Shown piece after piece: positions 26,387 through 35,116 of a stretch of 36,890 nt of DNA. Position 1 is the first letter of the stretch. Each line of letters starts with the position of its first letter. The DNA comes from Rhizobacter sp. (GTDB lineage Bacteria; Pseudomonadota; Gammaproteobacteria; Burkholderiales; Burkholderiaceae_C), in the NCBI GenBank assembly GCA_017986065.1, contig JAGNWJ010000003.1:1-36890 (forward strand), given 5' to 3'. The notes under the pieces were generated by a model. That model saw only the letters and a program-made list of their open reading frames with translations, was not told the origin of the DNA and did no database searches. The position numbers and the translations under genes were made by a program.

Positions 26387-27421
26387 ATGGCTCTCATCCC
26401 CGCCACCATCCTCACCGGCTTTCTCGGCTCCGGCAAGACCACCCTGCTCAAGCGCGTCCTGACAGAAGCGCACGGCCAGAAGATCGCAGTGATCGAGAAC
26501 GAGTTCGGCGACGAGAACATCGACAACGAGATCCTGGTACGCGACACCGGCGAACAGATCATCCAGCTCAACAATGGCTGCGTTTGCTGCTCGATCCGCG
26601 AAGATCTCCGCACCACGCTCAGCGACCTGGCCGAGAAGAAGCGGAAAGGCGAGTTGGTGTTCGATCGGGTGGTGATCGAGACCACTGGCCTGGCAGATCC
26701 CGGTCCGGTCGCGCAGACCTTCTTCATGGACGACGAGATCGCCGAGAGCTACCTGCTCGATTCGATCCTGACCCTCGTCGACGCCAAGCACGGCGACCAG
26801 CAGCTCGACACCCGGCAGGAAGCGCGACGCCAGATCGGTTTCGCCGATCAGATATTCATCAGCAAGACGGATCTGGTCGATGCAGCAGACGTCGACGCGC
26901 TCGCCCACCGCATCAAGCACATGAACCCGCGGGCACCGCAAAGCCGCGTGAATTTCGGCGAAGTGCCTATTTCCAGCGTGTTCGACCTGCGCGGGTTCAA
27001 CCTGAACGCCAAGCTGGACATCGACCCGGACTTTCTGAACGACGCCTCGCACGACCATGATCATCACGATCACGGCGAGCACTGCGATCACCCCAGCCAC
27101 GCGACCCACCATCACGCGCACGACGACGATGTGAAATCCTTCGTCTTCCGCTCGGACAGGGCGTTCAACCCCGCGAAGCTGGAAGACTTCCTCGGCTCGA
27201 TCGTGCAGGTCTACGGGCCGAAGATGCTGCGCTACAAGGGCGTGCTGAACATGAAGGGTTCGCCGAAGAAGGTCATCTTCCAGGGCGTGCACCAGTTGAT
27301 GGGCAGCGACCTCGGACCCGCCTGGGCACCTGGCGAGAAGAAGACCAGCAAGATGGTGTTCATCGGCATTGACCTGCCGCGCGACATTTTGATGCAGGGT
27401 TTGGAGCAGTGCCTCGTTTAA
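26387..27421 (+). CDS. CobW/COG0523-type GTPase with a histidine-rich loop, putative metallochaperone
   Basis: This 344-residue G3E-family GTPase carries Walker A GFLGSGKT at residues 11-18, the metal-binding CxCC motif as GCVCC at 64-68, ETTGLADPGP, and SKTDLVD for guanine recognition. Residues 222-245 contain twelve histidines, a metal-binding loop, before the C-terminal CobW_C domain. Family members deliver zinc (ZNG1/YeiR type), cobalt or other metals to target enzymes, using GTP. Zinc is the most likely metal given the CxCC motif and His loop, but this is inferred. AGGA lies ten bases before the ATG. I see no clear Zur box in the 125-base gap to corC. The gene stands just before a DksA that lacks most zinc ligands. 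Confidence 0.9.
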   Translation: MALIPATILTGFLGSGKTTLLKRVLTEAHGQKIAVIENEFGDENIDNEILVRDTGEQIIQLNNGCVCCSIREDLRTTLSDLAEKKRKGELVFDRVVIETTGLADPGPVAQTFFMDDEIAESYLLDSILTLVDAKHGDQQLDTRQEARRQIGFADQIFISKTDLVDAADVDALAHRIKHMNPRAPQSRVNFGEVPISSVFDLRGFNLNAKLDIDPDFLNDASHDHDHHDHGEHCDHPSHATHHHAHDDDVKSFVFRSDRAFNPAKLEDFLGSIVQVYGPKMLRYKGVLNMKGSPKKVIFQGVHQLMGSDLGPAWAPGEKKTSKMVFIGIDLPRDILMQGLEQCLV

Positions 27422-27447
27422 CCGAACCCAGAGTTCGAAGGCGTGGC

Positions 27448-27453
27448 TACAAT
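27448..27453 (+). promoter_or_regulatory. Possible -10 element upstream of dksA
   Basis: TACAAT within GGCTACAATCC resembles a -10 hexamer and lies about 100 bases before the dksA start. There is no matching -35 at normal spacing, so this is weak. The remaining 27422-27553 gap holds the dksA ribosome site and nothing else I can name. Confidence 0.25.
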
Positions 27454-27553
27454 CCGCCCCGCTTTGCAATTCGGACAGATCGCATCGTCGTGGTGCAAAA
27501 GTCGCGCTCTATTTCGCGCTGAGGCGGTATAACCCCGCTGCGAGGAGATTTCA

Positions 27554-28531
27554 GTGACCCGATCCCCGGCCAAGTCAGCGCCCACCGCCGCCCGAGCCGA
27601 GCCCAAATCCAAGAAGGCAGCGGACAAGCTGCCTGCGAAGCCCTCGCCCGCAAAAAAATCTCCAGCGCCCACGCCGAAAGCGTCGGCCCTGCCCCCCCCG
27701 AAGCGGACAAAGGCGCCTGCCAAGCGTGCGCCCGCCACGCCCGCTTCGGACGTAATTTCAGCCAAGGCGGCCCGATCCGCCTCGGCCGCCGAGAAACCCG
27801 CTTTGAATTCCATGCTGAAAACCCCCTTGAAGGCTGCCGACAAAGAGGCTGCACCCGTGCCGGCACCCGCACCCGTTGCAGCCGTGGCGGAAGCCACTGT
27901 CGCTCCAGCCAAGGCGCCTCGGGCCAAGTCGGCGGCCAAGTCTCGTTACGGTGCCCCGATGCCAGCCGCGCCTCTGCCGCCGCCCACATCGCGCTTCGCC
28001 GACCGCTTTGCGCCCCCGCGCCCGCCAACCCGCCAGATGAACAACCTGGGCGTCGACACCCCGCGTGTGGCGCCGAAGGCCGATCCAAAGCTGGCCAATG
28101 CCTGGAAGACCAAGGCTGGCAAGGACCTCACGGAAGCCGAAATACTGGCCATGCCGGACAGCGAGTACATGAGCGAGAAGCAACTCGAGTTCTTCCGCGC
28201 GACCTTGAAGAAGCTGAAGGACGACCTGTTGAGCAATGCAGGCGAAACCACCGAGCACTTGCGCGAAGACACGTCCATCGTGCCCGACCCAGCGGATCGC
28301 GCCACGATCGAGGAAGAGCATGCGCTCGAGTTGCGCACTCGCGATCGCGAACGCAAGCTGCTGAAGAAGATCGCGCAATCGCTGAACCGCGTCGAAAGCG
28401 GCGAGTACGGTTTCTGCGACGAGACCGGCGAGCCGATCGGTCTCGGTCGACTGATTGCGCGTCCGACGGCTACCTTGTCTCTCGAAGCCCAGCAGCGTCG
28501 CGAACTCAAGCAGAAGATGTTCGGCGACTGA
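27554..28531 (+). CDS. dksA: RNA polymerase-binding transcription factor DksA, one-cysteine form with long N-terminal extension
   Basis: The GTG start at 27554 is set by a strong GAGGAG ribosome site a few bases upstream. The last 150 residues are DksA: the coiled-coil tip carries the two key aspartates (D245 and D248 in PDPADRAT), then the ELRTRDRERKLLKKI helix and the globular region FCDETGEPIGLGRLIARPT. DksA enters the polymerase secondary channel and, with ppGpp, reprograms transcription. Of the four zinc cysteines of E. coli DksA only C288 is left; the others are replaced (T, S and A positions), so zinc is probably not bound. The first 165 or so residues are Ala/Pro/Lys-rich and presumably disordered, resembling histone H1 tails; I recall such extensions in related bacteria. 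The protein is 325 residues, against 151 in E. coli. Confidence 0.92.
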   Translation: MTRSPAKSAPTAARAEPKSKKAADKLPAKPSPAKKSPAPTPKASALPPPKRTKAPAKRAPATPASDVISAKAARSASAAEKPALNSMLKTPLKAADKEAAPVPAPAPVAAVAEATVAPAKAPRAKSAAKSRYGAPMPAAPLPPPTSRFADRFAPPRPPTRQMNNLGVDTPRVAPKADPKLANAWKTKAGKDLTEAEILAMPDSEYMSEKQLEFFRATLKKLKDDLLSNAGETTEHLREDTSIVPDPADRATIEEEHALELRTRDRERKLLKKIAQSLNRVESGEYGFCDETGEPIGLGRLIARPTATLSLEAQQRRELKQKMFGD

Positions 28532-28563
28532 CCTTTCCACGACCCGCACGACGCACCGACCCC

Positions 28564-30219
28564 ATGGCGGACCCTAAAGACACGACCAGTTTCTTCCGCA
28601 AGGTCGTGAAGTTCGTGGCGAACCCGTCCACCGAGTGGAATGAGCTCGGGTCGGGATCGGCGGGTTCGATCGAGAACGATCTCGCCAAATCCGAGCTGAA
28701 GGCGATGATCGAGCGCAAGAGGCGCAATGACTTCGTGCGCAAGCGCGAGTTCGACATGCTGCGCAAGGTGCGTCGCGAGGGACTCACGCCCGATCAGCTG
28801 GCCGCCCTGGGCGGCTCATCGGCGATGAGCGACTCGCTCCCTCGCTTGCCGGACAGCAGCGGTCGGGGCTCGGGTATGAAGGCGAAGATCGACGAGATCG
28901 AGCAACAGATGGTCGGCAACAGCCGCCTCGGCACCGTACGTCGACCCGACGAGTTCTACTCTGCACCCACCGAGGCCGTACCGCTCGATGATGCTGCAAG
29001 CCGCCGCGCATCGCCTCCAGCAGCGGCTGCAAAGGCCGGCCCCGAGCCGGTGCCGTCGGATCACTCGCCGCTGACGTTCAGCGTCCGCGAAGACGCGTCG
29101 GTTTTCGACAATCCGTTCGCAGCCGCGGCCGTCAACGAGATCGCCCACGATCCGGAACTCGATGAAGCGGTGATCGCTTTCGCGAATGCCGATTTCGACC
29201 TCTGCGAGCAGTCGCTGACGCAATTGACGCACGCGAACGGGCCCAGGGCACAGCACGCCGAGACGTGGCTTGCACTGTTCGACATGCACCGCGCAACGGG
29301 TCAGCTGCCCAAGTTCGAGAGCCTGGCCCTCGAGTACGCGCAGCAGTTCGGATGGTCGGCCCCCCAGTGGTTCTCGATGCCCGAGCGCGTCGCCGAGGCC
29401 GTCAGCGAAGAGCGCCAGCCGCGCGGGCGCATCGACGGCCAGGTCGGCTGGACCAGTCCCGAGTGGCTCGATACCGACGCCGTGGCGCAGTTGCGATCGC
29501 AGACGCTGCAGATGCCGCTGCCCTGGGTTTTCGACTGGGGTGCGCTGCGTGGCATCGATGCCGAAGCCGCTGCGCGTCTGAGCGAGGTTTTCCGCTTGTG
29601 GATGCCACAGCGGCTGGACATGCGCTGGCTCAATGGGAATCGCCTCCTGAGCGTGGTTCAGGAAGCAGCTCCTACCGGCGTACGCGACGCCGATCCGGTT
29701 TACTGGCAGGTGCGCCTCGACGTGTTGCGCATGACGAACCGGCCCGACCAGTTCGACGAGGCCGCGATCGACTATTGCGTCACATACGAGATGTCGCCGC
29801 CGTCCTGGGAACGATCGCAATGCCAGGTGCGACTCAGCGGCTCGGGCAACAGCACGCTGTCGCACTCGATGTCTGCGGTGAGTGACGTCTCGACAGGTTT
29901 CGTCGAATCGCAGATCCTCGACGACGCGGTGATGGTGCAGGTGTCGACGGTGGAACTGTCCGGACAACTGGTCGGCGACATCAGCGAATTGCTGCGAAAC
30001 ATGACCGAACAGCTCGGGAAGGCGCCCTTGATCAACGTGACCTGTGCCCGGCTGATTCGCGTCGATTTCATCGCTGCCGGCGACCTGCTGAACTGGGTGC
30101 TGGCCCGCCGCGCAGAGAACCGGTCGGTGACGTTCGTCGAAGCGCATCGCCTGGTGGCACTGTTCTTCGGCGCCATGGGTATCAACGAGCATGCGACGGT
30201 GAAGGTCCGCACGGTCTGA
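28564..30219 (+). CDS. Uncharacterised protein with two STAS-like segments, between dksA and hslV
   Basis: This 551-residue protein has no signal peptide. The N-terminus (1-85) is charged and helical, and residues 105-185 look disordered. Residues about 195-255 ([20 protein letters not shown]) look like a helical repeat of the FimV/TPR sort. Two regions then resemble each other and the STAS fold: about 300-410, with [20 protein letters not shown], and about 445-551, with [20 protein letters not shown]. In both, a beta-strand is followed by a residue pair and a helix, as in anti-anti-sigma/MlaB-type domains. STAS domains bind partner proteins or nucleotides; no phosphorylatable serine is certain here. 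It lies 32 bases after dksA and 67 before hslV, so it is probably co-transcribed. I remember an equivalent gene at this place in other Burkholderiales, without a known function. Confidence 0.75.
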   Translation: MADPKDTTSFFRKVVKFVANPSTEWNELGSGSAGSIENDLAKSELKAMIERKRRNDFVRKREFDMLRKVRREGLTPDQLAALGGSSAMSDSLPRLPDSSGRGSGMKAKIDEIEQQMVGNSRLGTVRRPDEFYSAPTEAVPLDDAASRRASPPAAAAKAGPEPVPSDHSPLTFSVREDASVFDNPFAAAAVNEIAHDPELDEAVIAFANADFDLCEQSLTQLTHANGPRAQHAETWLALFDMHRATGQLPKFESLALEYAQQFGWSAPQWFSMPERVAEAVSEERQPRGRIDGQVGWTSPEWLDTDAVAQLRSQTLQMPLPWVFDWGALRGIDAEAAARLSEVFRLWMPQRLDMRWLNGNRLLSVVQEAAPTGVRDADPVYWQVRLDVLRMTNRPDQFDEAAIDYCVTYEMSPPSWERSQCQVRLSGSGNSTLSHSMSAVSDVSTGFVESQILDDAVMVQVSTVELSGQLVGDISELLRNMTEQLGKAPLINVTCARLIRVDFIAAGDLLNWVLARRAENRSVTFVEAHRLVALFFGAMGINEHATVKVRTV

Positions 30220-30286
30220 TCCGCAGCCATCCGACCTGCGCCGCCCGGGGTTGAACTCCGCGGTGCCCACCCGCATCTACCGCCGC

Positions 30287-30841
30287 ATGGACAACAGCAA
30301 CAGCCCCCCGAGCTTTCACGGCACGACGATCGTGAGCGTGCGGCGCGGTGCGCAGGTAGCGCTCGGAGGCGATGGTCAGGTGACTCTGGGTCACATCGTC
30401 ATCAAGTCATCGGCGCGCAAGGTGCGCAAGCTGTACCGGGATCAGGTGCTGGCCGGGTTCGCCGGGGCGACCGCCGACGCATTCACCCTGTTCGAGCGCT
30501 TCGAGTCCAAGCTCGAGAAGCACCAGGGTCACCTGGTGCGAGCCGCCATCGAACTGACACGTGACTGGCGCACCGATCGCGTGCTGCGTCGCCTCGAAGC
30601 CATGCTGGCCGTGGCCGATTCGACCGCATCGCTGATCATCACCGGCAACGGCGATGTGCTTGAGCCCGAACATGGGATCGTGGCCATCGGATCGGGCGGC
30701 GCATATGCCCAGGCTGCCGCTCGCGCGCTGATCGCGCACACCGAAATGTCGCCACACGACGTGGTGAAGAAGTCGCTCGAAATCGCCGGCGATATCTGCA
30801 TCTACACCAACCAGTCGCACACCATAGAGACTCTGGGATGA
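30287..30841 (+). CDS. hslV: ATP-dependent protease proteolytic subunit HslV
   Basis: HslV is the threonine peptidase of the HslUV (ClpQY) complex in the cytoplasm. The mature protein begins at Thr13 in [11 protein letters not shown], after a 12-residue prosegment that should be removed by self-cleavage; E. coli HslV has only the initiator methionine before its catalytic threonine. [34 protein letters not shown] and the C-terminal ALEIAGD-like segment are conserved. The ATG at 30287 was chosen over an upstream TTG (30251) that would lengthen the prosegment to 24. The stop overlaps the hslU start by four bases. Confidence 0.95.
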   Translation: MDNSNSPPSFHGTTIVSVRRGAQVALGGDGQVTLGHIVIKSSARKVRKLYRDQVLAGFAGATADAFTLFERFESKLEKHQGHLVRAAIELTRDWRTDRVLRRLEAMLAVADSTASLIITGNGDVLEPEHGIVAIGSGGAYAQAAARALIAHTEMSPHDVVKKSLEIAGDICIYTNQSHTIETLG

Positions 30842-32169
30842 GCAGCAACATGACGCCGCAGGAGATCGTCTCCGAGCTCGACCGGCACATCGTTGGACAG
30901 CACGACGCCAAGCGCGCGGTCGCGATCGCGCTGCGCAACCGCTGGCGGCGCCAGCAGGTCGATGAGCCCCTGCGCAGCGAGATCACGCCGAAGAACATCC
31001 TGATGATCGGCCCCACGGGCGTCGGCAAGACCGAGATTGCGCGCCGACTTGCGCGACTGGCAGACGCCCCGTTCATCAAGGTCGAGGCGACGAAGTTCAC
31101 CGAGGTCGGCTATGTCGGCAAGGACGTCGATTCGATCATCCGCGATCTGGTCGAGACCGCCATCAAGCAGCAACGCGAGACCGCGATGCGCCGCCAGCGA
31201 ACGCGTGCAGAGGACGCTGCCGAGGATCGCATCCTCGACATCCTGGTGCCTCCGCCGCGAAGCGAAGCCGTTTCGGCGGCCGCGTCAGCCGACAACACCG
31301 CGCGGCAGATCATGCGCAAGCGACTGCGCGAAGGCGCGCTCGACGACAAGGACATCGAGATCGATCTTGCCGAGGCCAAGCCGACCCTCGAGATCATGGG
31401 GCCGGCCGGCATGGAGGACATGGCCGAGCAACTCAAGGGCCTGTTCGCCAACGTCGGTGGTCAGAAGCGCAAGACCCGCAAGCTGAAGATCGGCGACGCG
31501 CGCCAGTTCCTGGTCGACGAAGAGGCTGCCAAGCTGGTCAACGAGGACGACATCAAGACCGCCGCTCTGCTGCAGACCGAGCAGAACGGCATCGTCTTCA
31601 TCGACGAGATCGACAAGGTGGCCTCGCGCAACGAGACAGGCGGAGCCGATGTGTCGCGCCAGGGCGTGCAGCGCGACCTGCTGCCTCTCGTCGAGGGCAC
31701 GGCAGTCACCACCAAGTACGGCATCGTCAAGACGGACCACATCCTGTTCATCGCGTCGGGGGCGTTCCACCTGTCCAAGCCCAGCGACCTGATTCCGGAG
31801 TTGCAGGGCCGCTTCCCGATCCGGGTCGAACTGGCATCGCTCAGCGTCGACGATTTCGAGGCCATCCTGACCCAGACGCACGCCAGCCTCGTCAAGCAGT
31901 ATCAGGCTCTGCTCGCGACGGAAGGCGTGACACTGGAGATCGCCGCCGACGGCATCCGGCGCCTTGCACAGATCGCGCACGACGTGAACGAACGAACCGA
32001 GAACATCGGCGCACGGCGTCTGTCCACCGTGATGGAGCGGCTGCTTGACGAAGTCAGCTTCGACGCACCCAACCGCAGCGGCCAGACGATCACGATCGGC
32101 GCCGCAGAAGTCGATGCAAAGCTGGCCGAACTTGCTCGCAACGAGGACCTGTCGCGCTACATCCTGTAA
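30838..32169 (+). CDS. hslU: ATP-dependent protease ATPase subunit HslU
   Basis: HslU is the AAA+ unfoldase ring that feeds substrates to HslV. The 443-residue protein has [15 protein letters not shown] (Walker A, from residue 58), [16 protein letters not shown] (pore-loop region), an I-domain from about 105 to 240, [10 protein letters not shown] (Walker B), a sensor region and the C-terminal EDLSRYIL tail that docks into HslV. The ATGA overlap with hslV supports coupled, matched synthesis. No heat-shock promoter was recognised upstream of hslV. Confidence 0.97.
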   Translation: MSSNMTPQEIVSELDRHIVGQHDAKRAVAIALRNRWRRQQVDEPLRSEITPKNILMIGPTGVGKTEIARRLARLADAPFIKVEATKFTEVGYVGKDVDSIIRDLVETAIKQQRETAMRRQRTRAEDAAEDRILDILVPPPRSEAVSAAASADNTARQIMRKRLREGALDDKDIEIDLAEAKPTLEIMGPAGMEDMAEQLKGLFANVGGQKRKTRKLKIGDARQFLVDEEAAKLVNEDDIKTAALLQTEQNGIVFIDEIDKVASRNETGGADVSRQGVQRDLLPLVEGTAVTTKYGIVKTDHILFIASGAFHLSKPSDLIPELQGRFPIRVELASLSVDDFEAILTQTHASLVKQYQALLATEGVTLEIAADGIRRLAQIAHDVNERTENIGARRLSTVMERLLDEVSFDAPNRSGQTITIGAAEVDAKLAELARNEDLSRYIL

Positions 32170-32195
32170 AGGTGGACGACTGACTCAGAACGACT

Positions 32196-33038
32196 TCAGT
32201 CAGCCACGCCGAAGCCCGGGTCTCCCGGGCCGACGGTGGCGCCCCTTGGGGGCAGGAGCGAAGCGACTGGGGGACTGATTTTTATCGATTGCAGGGTCAG
32301 CAGTCCTTCGAAGAGCAGCGTGTCGACCGTCTCGAAGGGCAGGTCGGTGATCGGCGCCAGCTTCACGGCCGCGCCACCTGCCATCAACAACATCGGGGCG
32401 TGCCCCGAGAGCTCCAGCAGGCGACGGTGCATGCGCTCGACCGCACCTGCAATCGCGTGCGCGCCACCGCTCATCAGTGCATCGCTGGTGTTGGTCGGGA
32501 AATCAACGACGTCGCCTGTCGGGGCCTTCAGGCCGGCCGTGCCCATCTCGAGGGCGCGCAGCATCAGTCCGAAGCCGGGCAGGATCAGGCCGCCGATGAA
32601 GCGCCCTTCTGCGTCCAGGGCATCGACGGTCACGGCCGTTCCCACCATCACCACGAGTGCTGCACGCGGCGCCCCCGAAGCCAACACGCGCTGGCGCGCC
32701 GCAATCAGCGCAACCCAGCGGTCGGAACCCAGCCGGTACGGGTGGTCGTAGCCGTTGCTGACGCCGGCGGCCCGTGCGGTCGAGACCACCCAGCGTGGCT
32801 CCAGATGCCACAGGTCTTCGATCTGCTCCGAAACGCGCCGCTTGACTCCCTCGCCTGCGACCACGCAGCCGAGCATGCTCGATGGCCGTGGCAACAGCTT
32901 CCAGTCGGTTTCGGCCAGTCGGTCGACGGTCTCCAGGAAGACGGCACCCTGCATCAGCAGTTCGGCTCCCGGCTCGGCCGCCGAATACAGCGCCCACTTG
33001 AGTCGGGTGTTACCGACATCGACGGCAAGGAAGCTCAT
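32196..33038 (-). CDS. coaX: Type III pantothenate kinase
   Basis: CoaX phosphorylates pantothenate in the first step of coenzyme A synthesis. This 280-residue protein has the ASKHA fold markers of type III enzymes: [14 protein letters not shown] (phosphate 1), [17 protein letters not shown] (substrate region), [13 protein letters not shown] and [11 protein letters not shown]. The sequence is of the Bordetella/Burkholderia kind, once called Baf. The ATG at 33038 gives the standard start. The family-like sequence stops near LLTLQSI; the last 25 or so residues (from about [12 protein letters not shown]) are encoded by the inverted-repeat element at 32214-32277. It is convergent with hslU, 26 bases apart. 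No birA gene precedes it here. Confidence 0.93.
   Translation of the reverse strand: MSFLAVDVGNTRLKWALYSAAEPGAELLMQGAVFLETVDRLAETDWKLLPRPSSMLGCVVAGEGVKRRVSEQIEDLWHLEPRWVVSTARAAGVSNGYDHPYRLGSDRWVALIAARQRVLASGAPRAALVVMVGTAVTVDALDAEGRFIGGLILPGFGLMLRALEMGTAGLKAPTGDVVDFPTNTSDALMSGGAHAIAGAVERMHRRLLELSGHAPMLLMAGGAAVKLAPITDLPFETVDTLLFEGLLTLQSIKISPPVASLLPPRGATVGPGDPGFGVAD
32214..32277. repeat. GC-rich inverted-repeat (REP-like) element
   Basis: GCCCGGG (32214-32220) pairs with CCCGGGC (32224-32230), and GCCCC (32241-32245) pairs with GGGGC (32249-32253). A GCGAAGCGACTGGGGGAC tail follows. The layout, with a CCCCTTGGGGGC core and a GCGAAGC arm, resembles dispersed intergenic repeats I recall in Comamonadaceae and related genomes. 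It lies at the convergent hslU/coaX junction and overlaps the 3' end of coaX. A T-run at 32279-32283 on the plus strand could let it help end hslVU transcription. Confidence 0.6.
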
Positions 33039-33205
33039 CGCATCGGGCCCGCCAGGGCGACGCCGAAGCAGGATACCCACAGGTGATCGAGTTGATTCAG
33101 CCGTTCCATCGGCGGCGATTGTGACGGCAAACCAGCGTGGGTCGGCACACTAAACTTGTCCGCACACCGCCGCTCTCGTCGGCCCGCGCGCCGAACTCCA
33201 ACGCC

Positions 33206-34039
33206 ATGCCTGCATCAGACAACGCTCTGGGTGAATACCGGTTCGACGGCGCCGGCAAGGGCAAGCCGTTCAACCTGAAACGCATTGACCCGTCCGACAA
33301 GCCCTGCTCCAGCGGAGACAAGGCCGCCGACCGGTCCGCAGTGACCGATCTCGCGCTCGAGATCGACGCCTTGCAGAACCTGCTGTACGCGAATCGCAAG
33401 CGGCGGCTGCTGGTGGTGCTCCAGGGTCTCGACACCAGCGGCAAGGACGGCACGGTGCGCGGCGTATTCAGCGCCACCAGTCCGCTGGGCGTGCATGCGG
33501 TCGGCTGGAAGGCCCCCACCGAGGACGAGCTGGCGCACGATTACCTGTGGCGTATCCACCAGCGCATGCCGGCCGCCGGCGAGATCATCGTGTTCAACCG
33601 CAGCCACTACGAGGACGTGCTCGTACCGGTCGTCAATGGCTGGATCACGCCGGAGCAGACCCAGCAGCGATACGCCCACATCAACGACTTCGAGCGCATG
33701 CTGGTCGAGACGGGCACCGTGGTGCTGAAGTTCATGCTGCACGTCTCGAAGGAAGAACAGCGTGTGCGCCTGCAGGAGCGCATCGATGATCCAACCAAGC
33801 ACTGGAAGTTCAGCATTGGCGACCTCGAGGTGCGCAAGCGCTGGGACGATTACCAGAAGGCCTACGCAGATGCGATCTCGGCGACCGGCACGACTTGGGC
33901 GCCCTGGACGGTGGTGCCGGCCGACTCGAAGACGCATCGCAACCTGATGGTCGCCACGCTGGTCACACGCGCGCTTCGCGGGTTGGATTTGCAGCCGCCT
34001 CCGGCCGACCCTGCGATCTCGAAACTGAAGGTCGAGTGA
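33206..34039 (+). CDS. Polyphosphate kinase 2 family protein, class III-like
   Basis: PPK2 enzymes transfer phosphate between polyphosphate and nucleotides in the cytoplasm; class III members can phosphorylate AMP and ADP. This 277-residue protein shows Walker A GLDTSGKDGT, the WKAPTEDELAHDYLWRIH block, Walker B FNRSHYEDVLV, the lid region around HVSKEEQRVRLQERI, and WKFSIGDLEVRKRWDDY. It tracks the Cytophaga class III enzyme, as I recall it, through these blocks; the class assignment is by that resemblance only. The ATG at 33206 is used; the open frame upstream to 33137 has no family similarity. Its stop overlaps the next gene's GTG (GTGA), so the two are translationally coupled. Confidence 0.9.
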   Translation: MPASDNALGEYRFDGAGKGKPFNLKRIDPSDKPCSSGDKAADRSAVTDLALEIDALQNLLYANRKRRLLVVLQGLDTSGKDGTVRGVFSATSPLGVHAVGWKAPTEDELAHDYLWRIHQRMPAAGEIIVFNRSHYEDVLVPVVNGWITPEQTQQRYAHINDFERMLVETGTVVLKFMLHVSKEEQRVRLQERIDDPTKHWKFSIGDLEVRKRWDDYQKAYADAISATGTTWAPWTVVPADSKTHRNLMVATLVTRALRGLDLQPPPADPAISKLKVE

Positions 34040-34812
34040 GCCTGGCCGACGCGCTTGATGCGGTGGATCGCTACCGCGAACGGGTGCTGGCCCAGGCGCA
34101 GCTCGCGCGCGACATCCAGCACCTGCAGGAAGTCGCGCGCATGCTCTTCGAGGACAAGCCCGACAAGACCAAGGCGGTCGAAGCCGTCAACGACATCGCC
34201 GCCAAACGCCTCGCCAGGATGGATGAAGGCGCGCGGCAGTTGCTCGACTCGGAACCGCCGATCAAGAACCGGAATGGATCGCATGACCGCGGTGAGCTGA
34301 TCCGCTGGCTGATGCTCGTCAATCGACCCGGACAGTTTCCCTACACGCAGGGAATCGCAGAGCCCGGTGCGCCTAAAGGCGATGCCCCCCACGCAGCGTC
34401 ACGAGCGCGGGTGACGCTCGGTGCGCCTCCAGATGAAACGACGGGATCCGACCCCGCGTTGTACCTGGCGGCCGCGCTGAAGGATGGCTGGGCGCTTCTT
34501 GAAGCGACACAGCGAGATTCGGCAACAGCCGGGCCGGCTGAGCTCGCTTCGCAGATTGCCATCGCATTCGACGAGCACAGCTGCGCACGCCAGCGCGCGC
34601 TGGCTCGTGCCGCGCGGCGAATCTGGGCGGTGAGCCTGCGAGAACACTTCGGGGTCCGTGGCGACAGCCTGAAGCTGAAGCTGGTATCGACCCGCAGCTC
34701 GCAAGGTGTCAACCCGTCCGAACTCGAGATCAGCGACCGTGCCACCGATCAGGCCGAGGACACGCTGCTGGCCGCTCTGCAGCGTCTGGTCAAGGGTTCG
34801 GCAAGGAGTTGA
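34036..34812 (+). CDS. Collapsed methylmalonyl-CoA mutase/IcmF-like protein (258 aa), possibly a remnant
   Basis: This ORF starts at GTG 34036 inside the PPK2 stop codon. Residues 1-80 form charged helices (VLAQAQLARDIQHLQEVARM), like the linker before the mutase domain of IcmF. GELIRWLMLVNRPGQFPYTQG then matches the entry to the mutase barrel (GELLR..ENxPGxFPYTxG in IcmF). A stretch near YLAAALKDGWALLEATQ recalls the later barrel segment with LAxTLxxGxxYVE. ALARAARRIWAVSLREHFG matches the xVARRIWAxAMRERYG block. Between the first and second match some 250-300 residues of a normal mutase are absent, including the catalytic Tyr/His/Arg region, and there is no B12-binding domain or GTPase domain. 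The reading frame is intact with normal codon use, so it is either an in-frame deletion derivative or a repurposed protein. The family link is my reading, not a search result. Confidence 0.6.
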   Translation: MSLADALDAVDRYRERVLAQAQLARDIQHLQEVARMLFEDKPDKTKAVEAVNDIAAKRLARMDEGARQLLDSEPPIKNRNGSHDRGELIRWLMLVNRPGQFPYTQGIAEPGAPKGDAPHAASRARVTLGAPPDETTGSDPALYLAAALKDGWALLEATQRDSATAGPAELASQIAIAFDEHSCARQRALARAARRIWAVSLREHFGVRGDSLKLKLVSTRSSQGVNPSELEISDRATDQAEDTLLAALQRLVKGSARS

Positions 34813-35116
34813 CGAAGGTTCGGGTCGCAGCCGGCGCCTCGATGCGCAGCGCGGTCTCGGGAGTCGCCACGCAGGGCAGGATGCAACCCTCGCGCTTTTC
34901 CTCGGCGCTCAAGCCGGGCCACTCGATCAGGTGCCGCACCGTTCCGGCGAGCACCCGGCACAGGCAGGCTCTGCAGGTCCCGTTGCGACAGGACGTGGGC
35001 AGCACGTAGCCAGCTGTGCGGGCCGACTCGACCAACGAGACGCCGCCGCGCGCTTCGAACTGCCACCCGTGTGGTTCGATGACGACCGCGAACCGATCGA
35101 CGGGCTTCCCGCTCAC
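34790..35116 (-). CDS. [2Fe-2S] plant-type ferredoxin
   Basis: This 108-residue protein carries SCRNGTCRACLCRVLAG, the CX4CX2C part of a [2Fe-2S] site, with the fourth cysteine in EGCILPCVATP. The surrounding fold is beta-grasp, as in ferredoxins and the reductase-fused domains of oxygenases. No signal peptide is seen, so it should act in the cytoplasm as a one-electron carrier. It starts at GTG 35116, overlapping the dehydrogenase stop by four bases (GTGA). Its 3' end overlaps the oppositely oriented mutase-like ORF by 23 bases. The partner is unknown. Confidence 0.85.
   Translation of the reverse strand: MSGKPVDRFAVVIEPHGWQFEARGGVSLVESARTAGYVLPTSCRNGTCRACLCRVLAGTVRHLIEWPGLSAEEKREGCILPCVATPETALRIEAPAATRTFVNSLPNP

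Noticed and set aside
28816..30276. A 486-codon minus-strand frame opposite the double-STAS gene.
   Set aside because: The plus-strand frame fits the operon spacing and has domain-like segments; the antisense frame has none.
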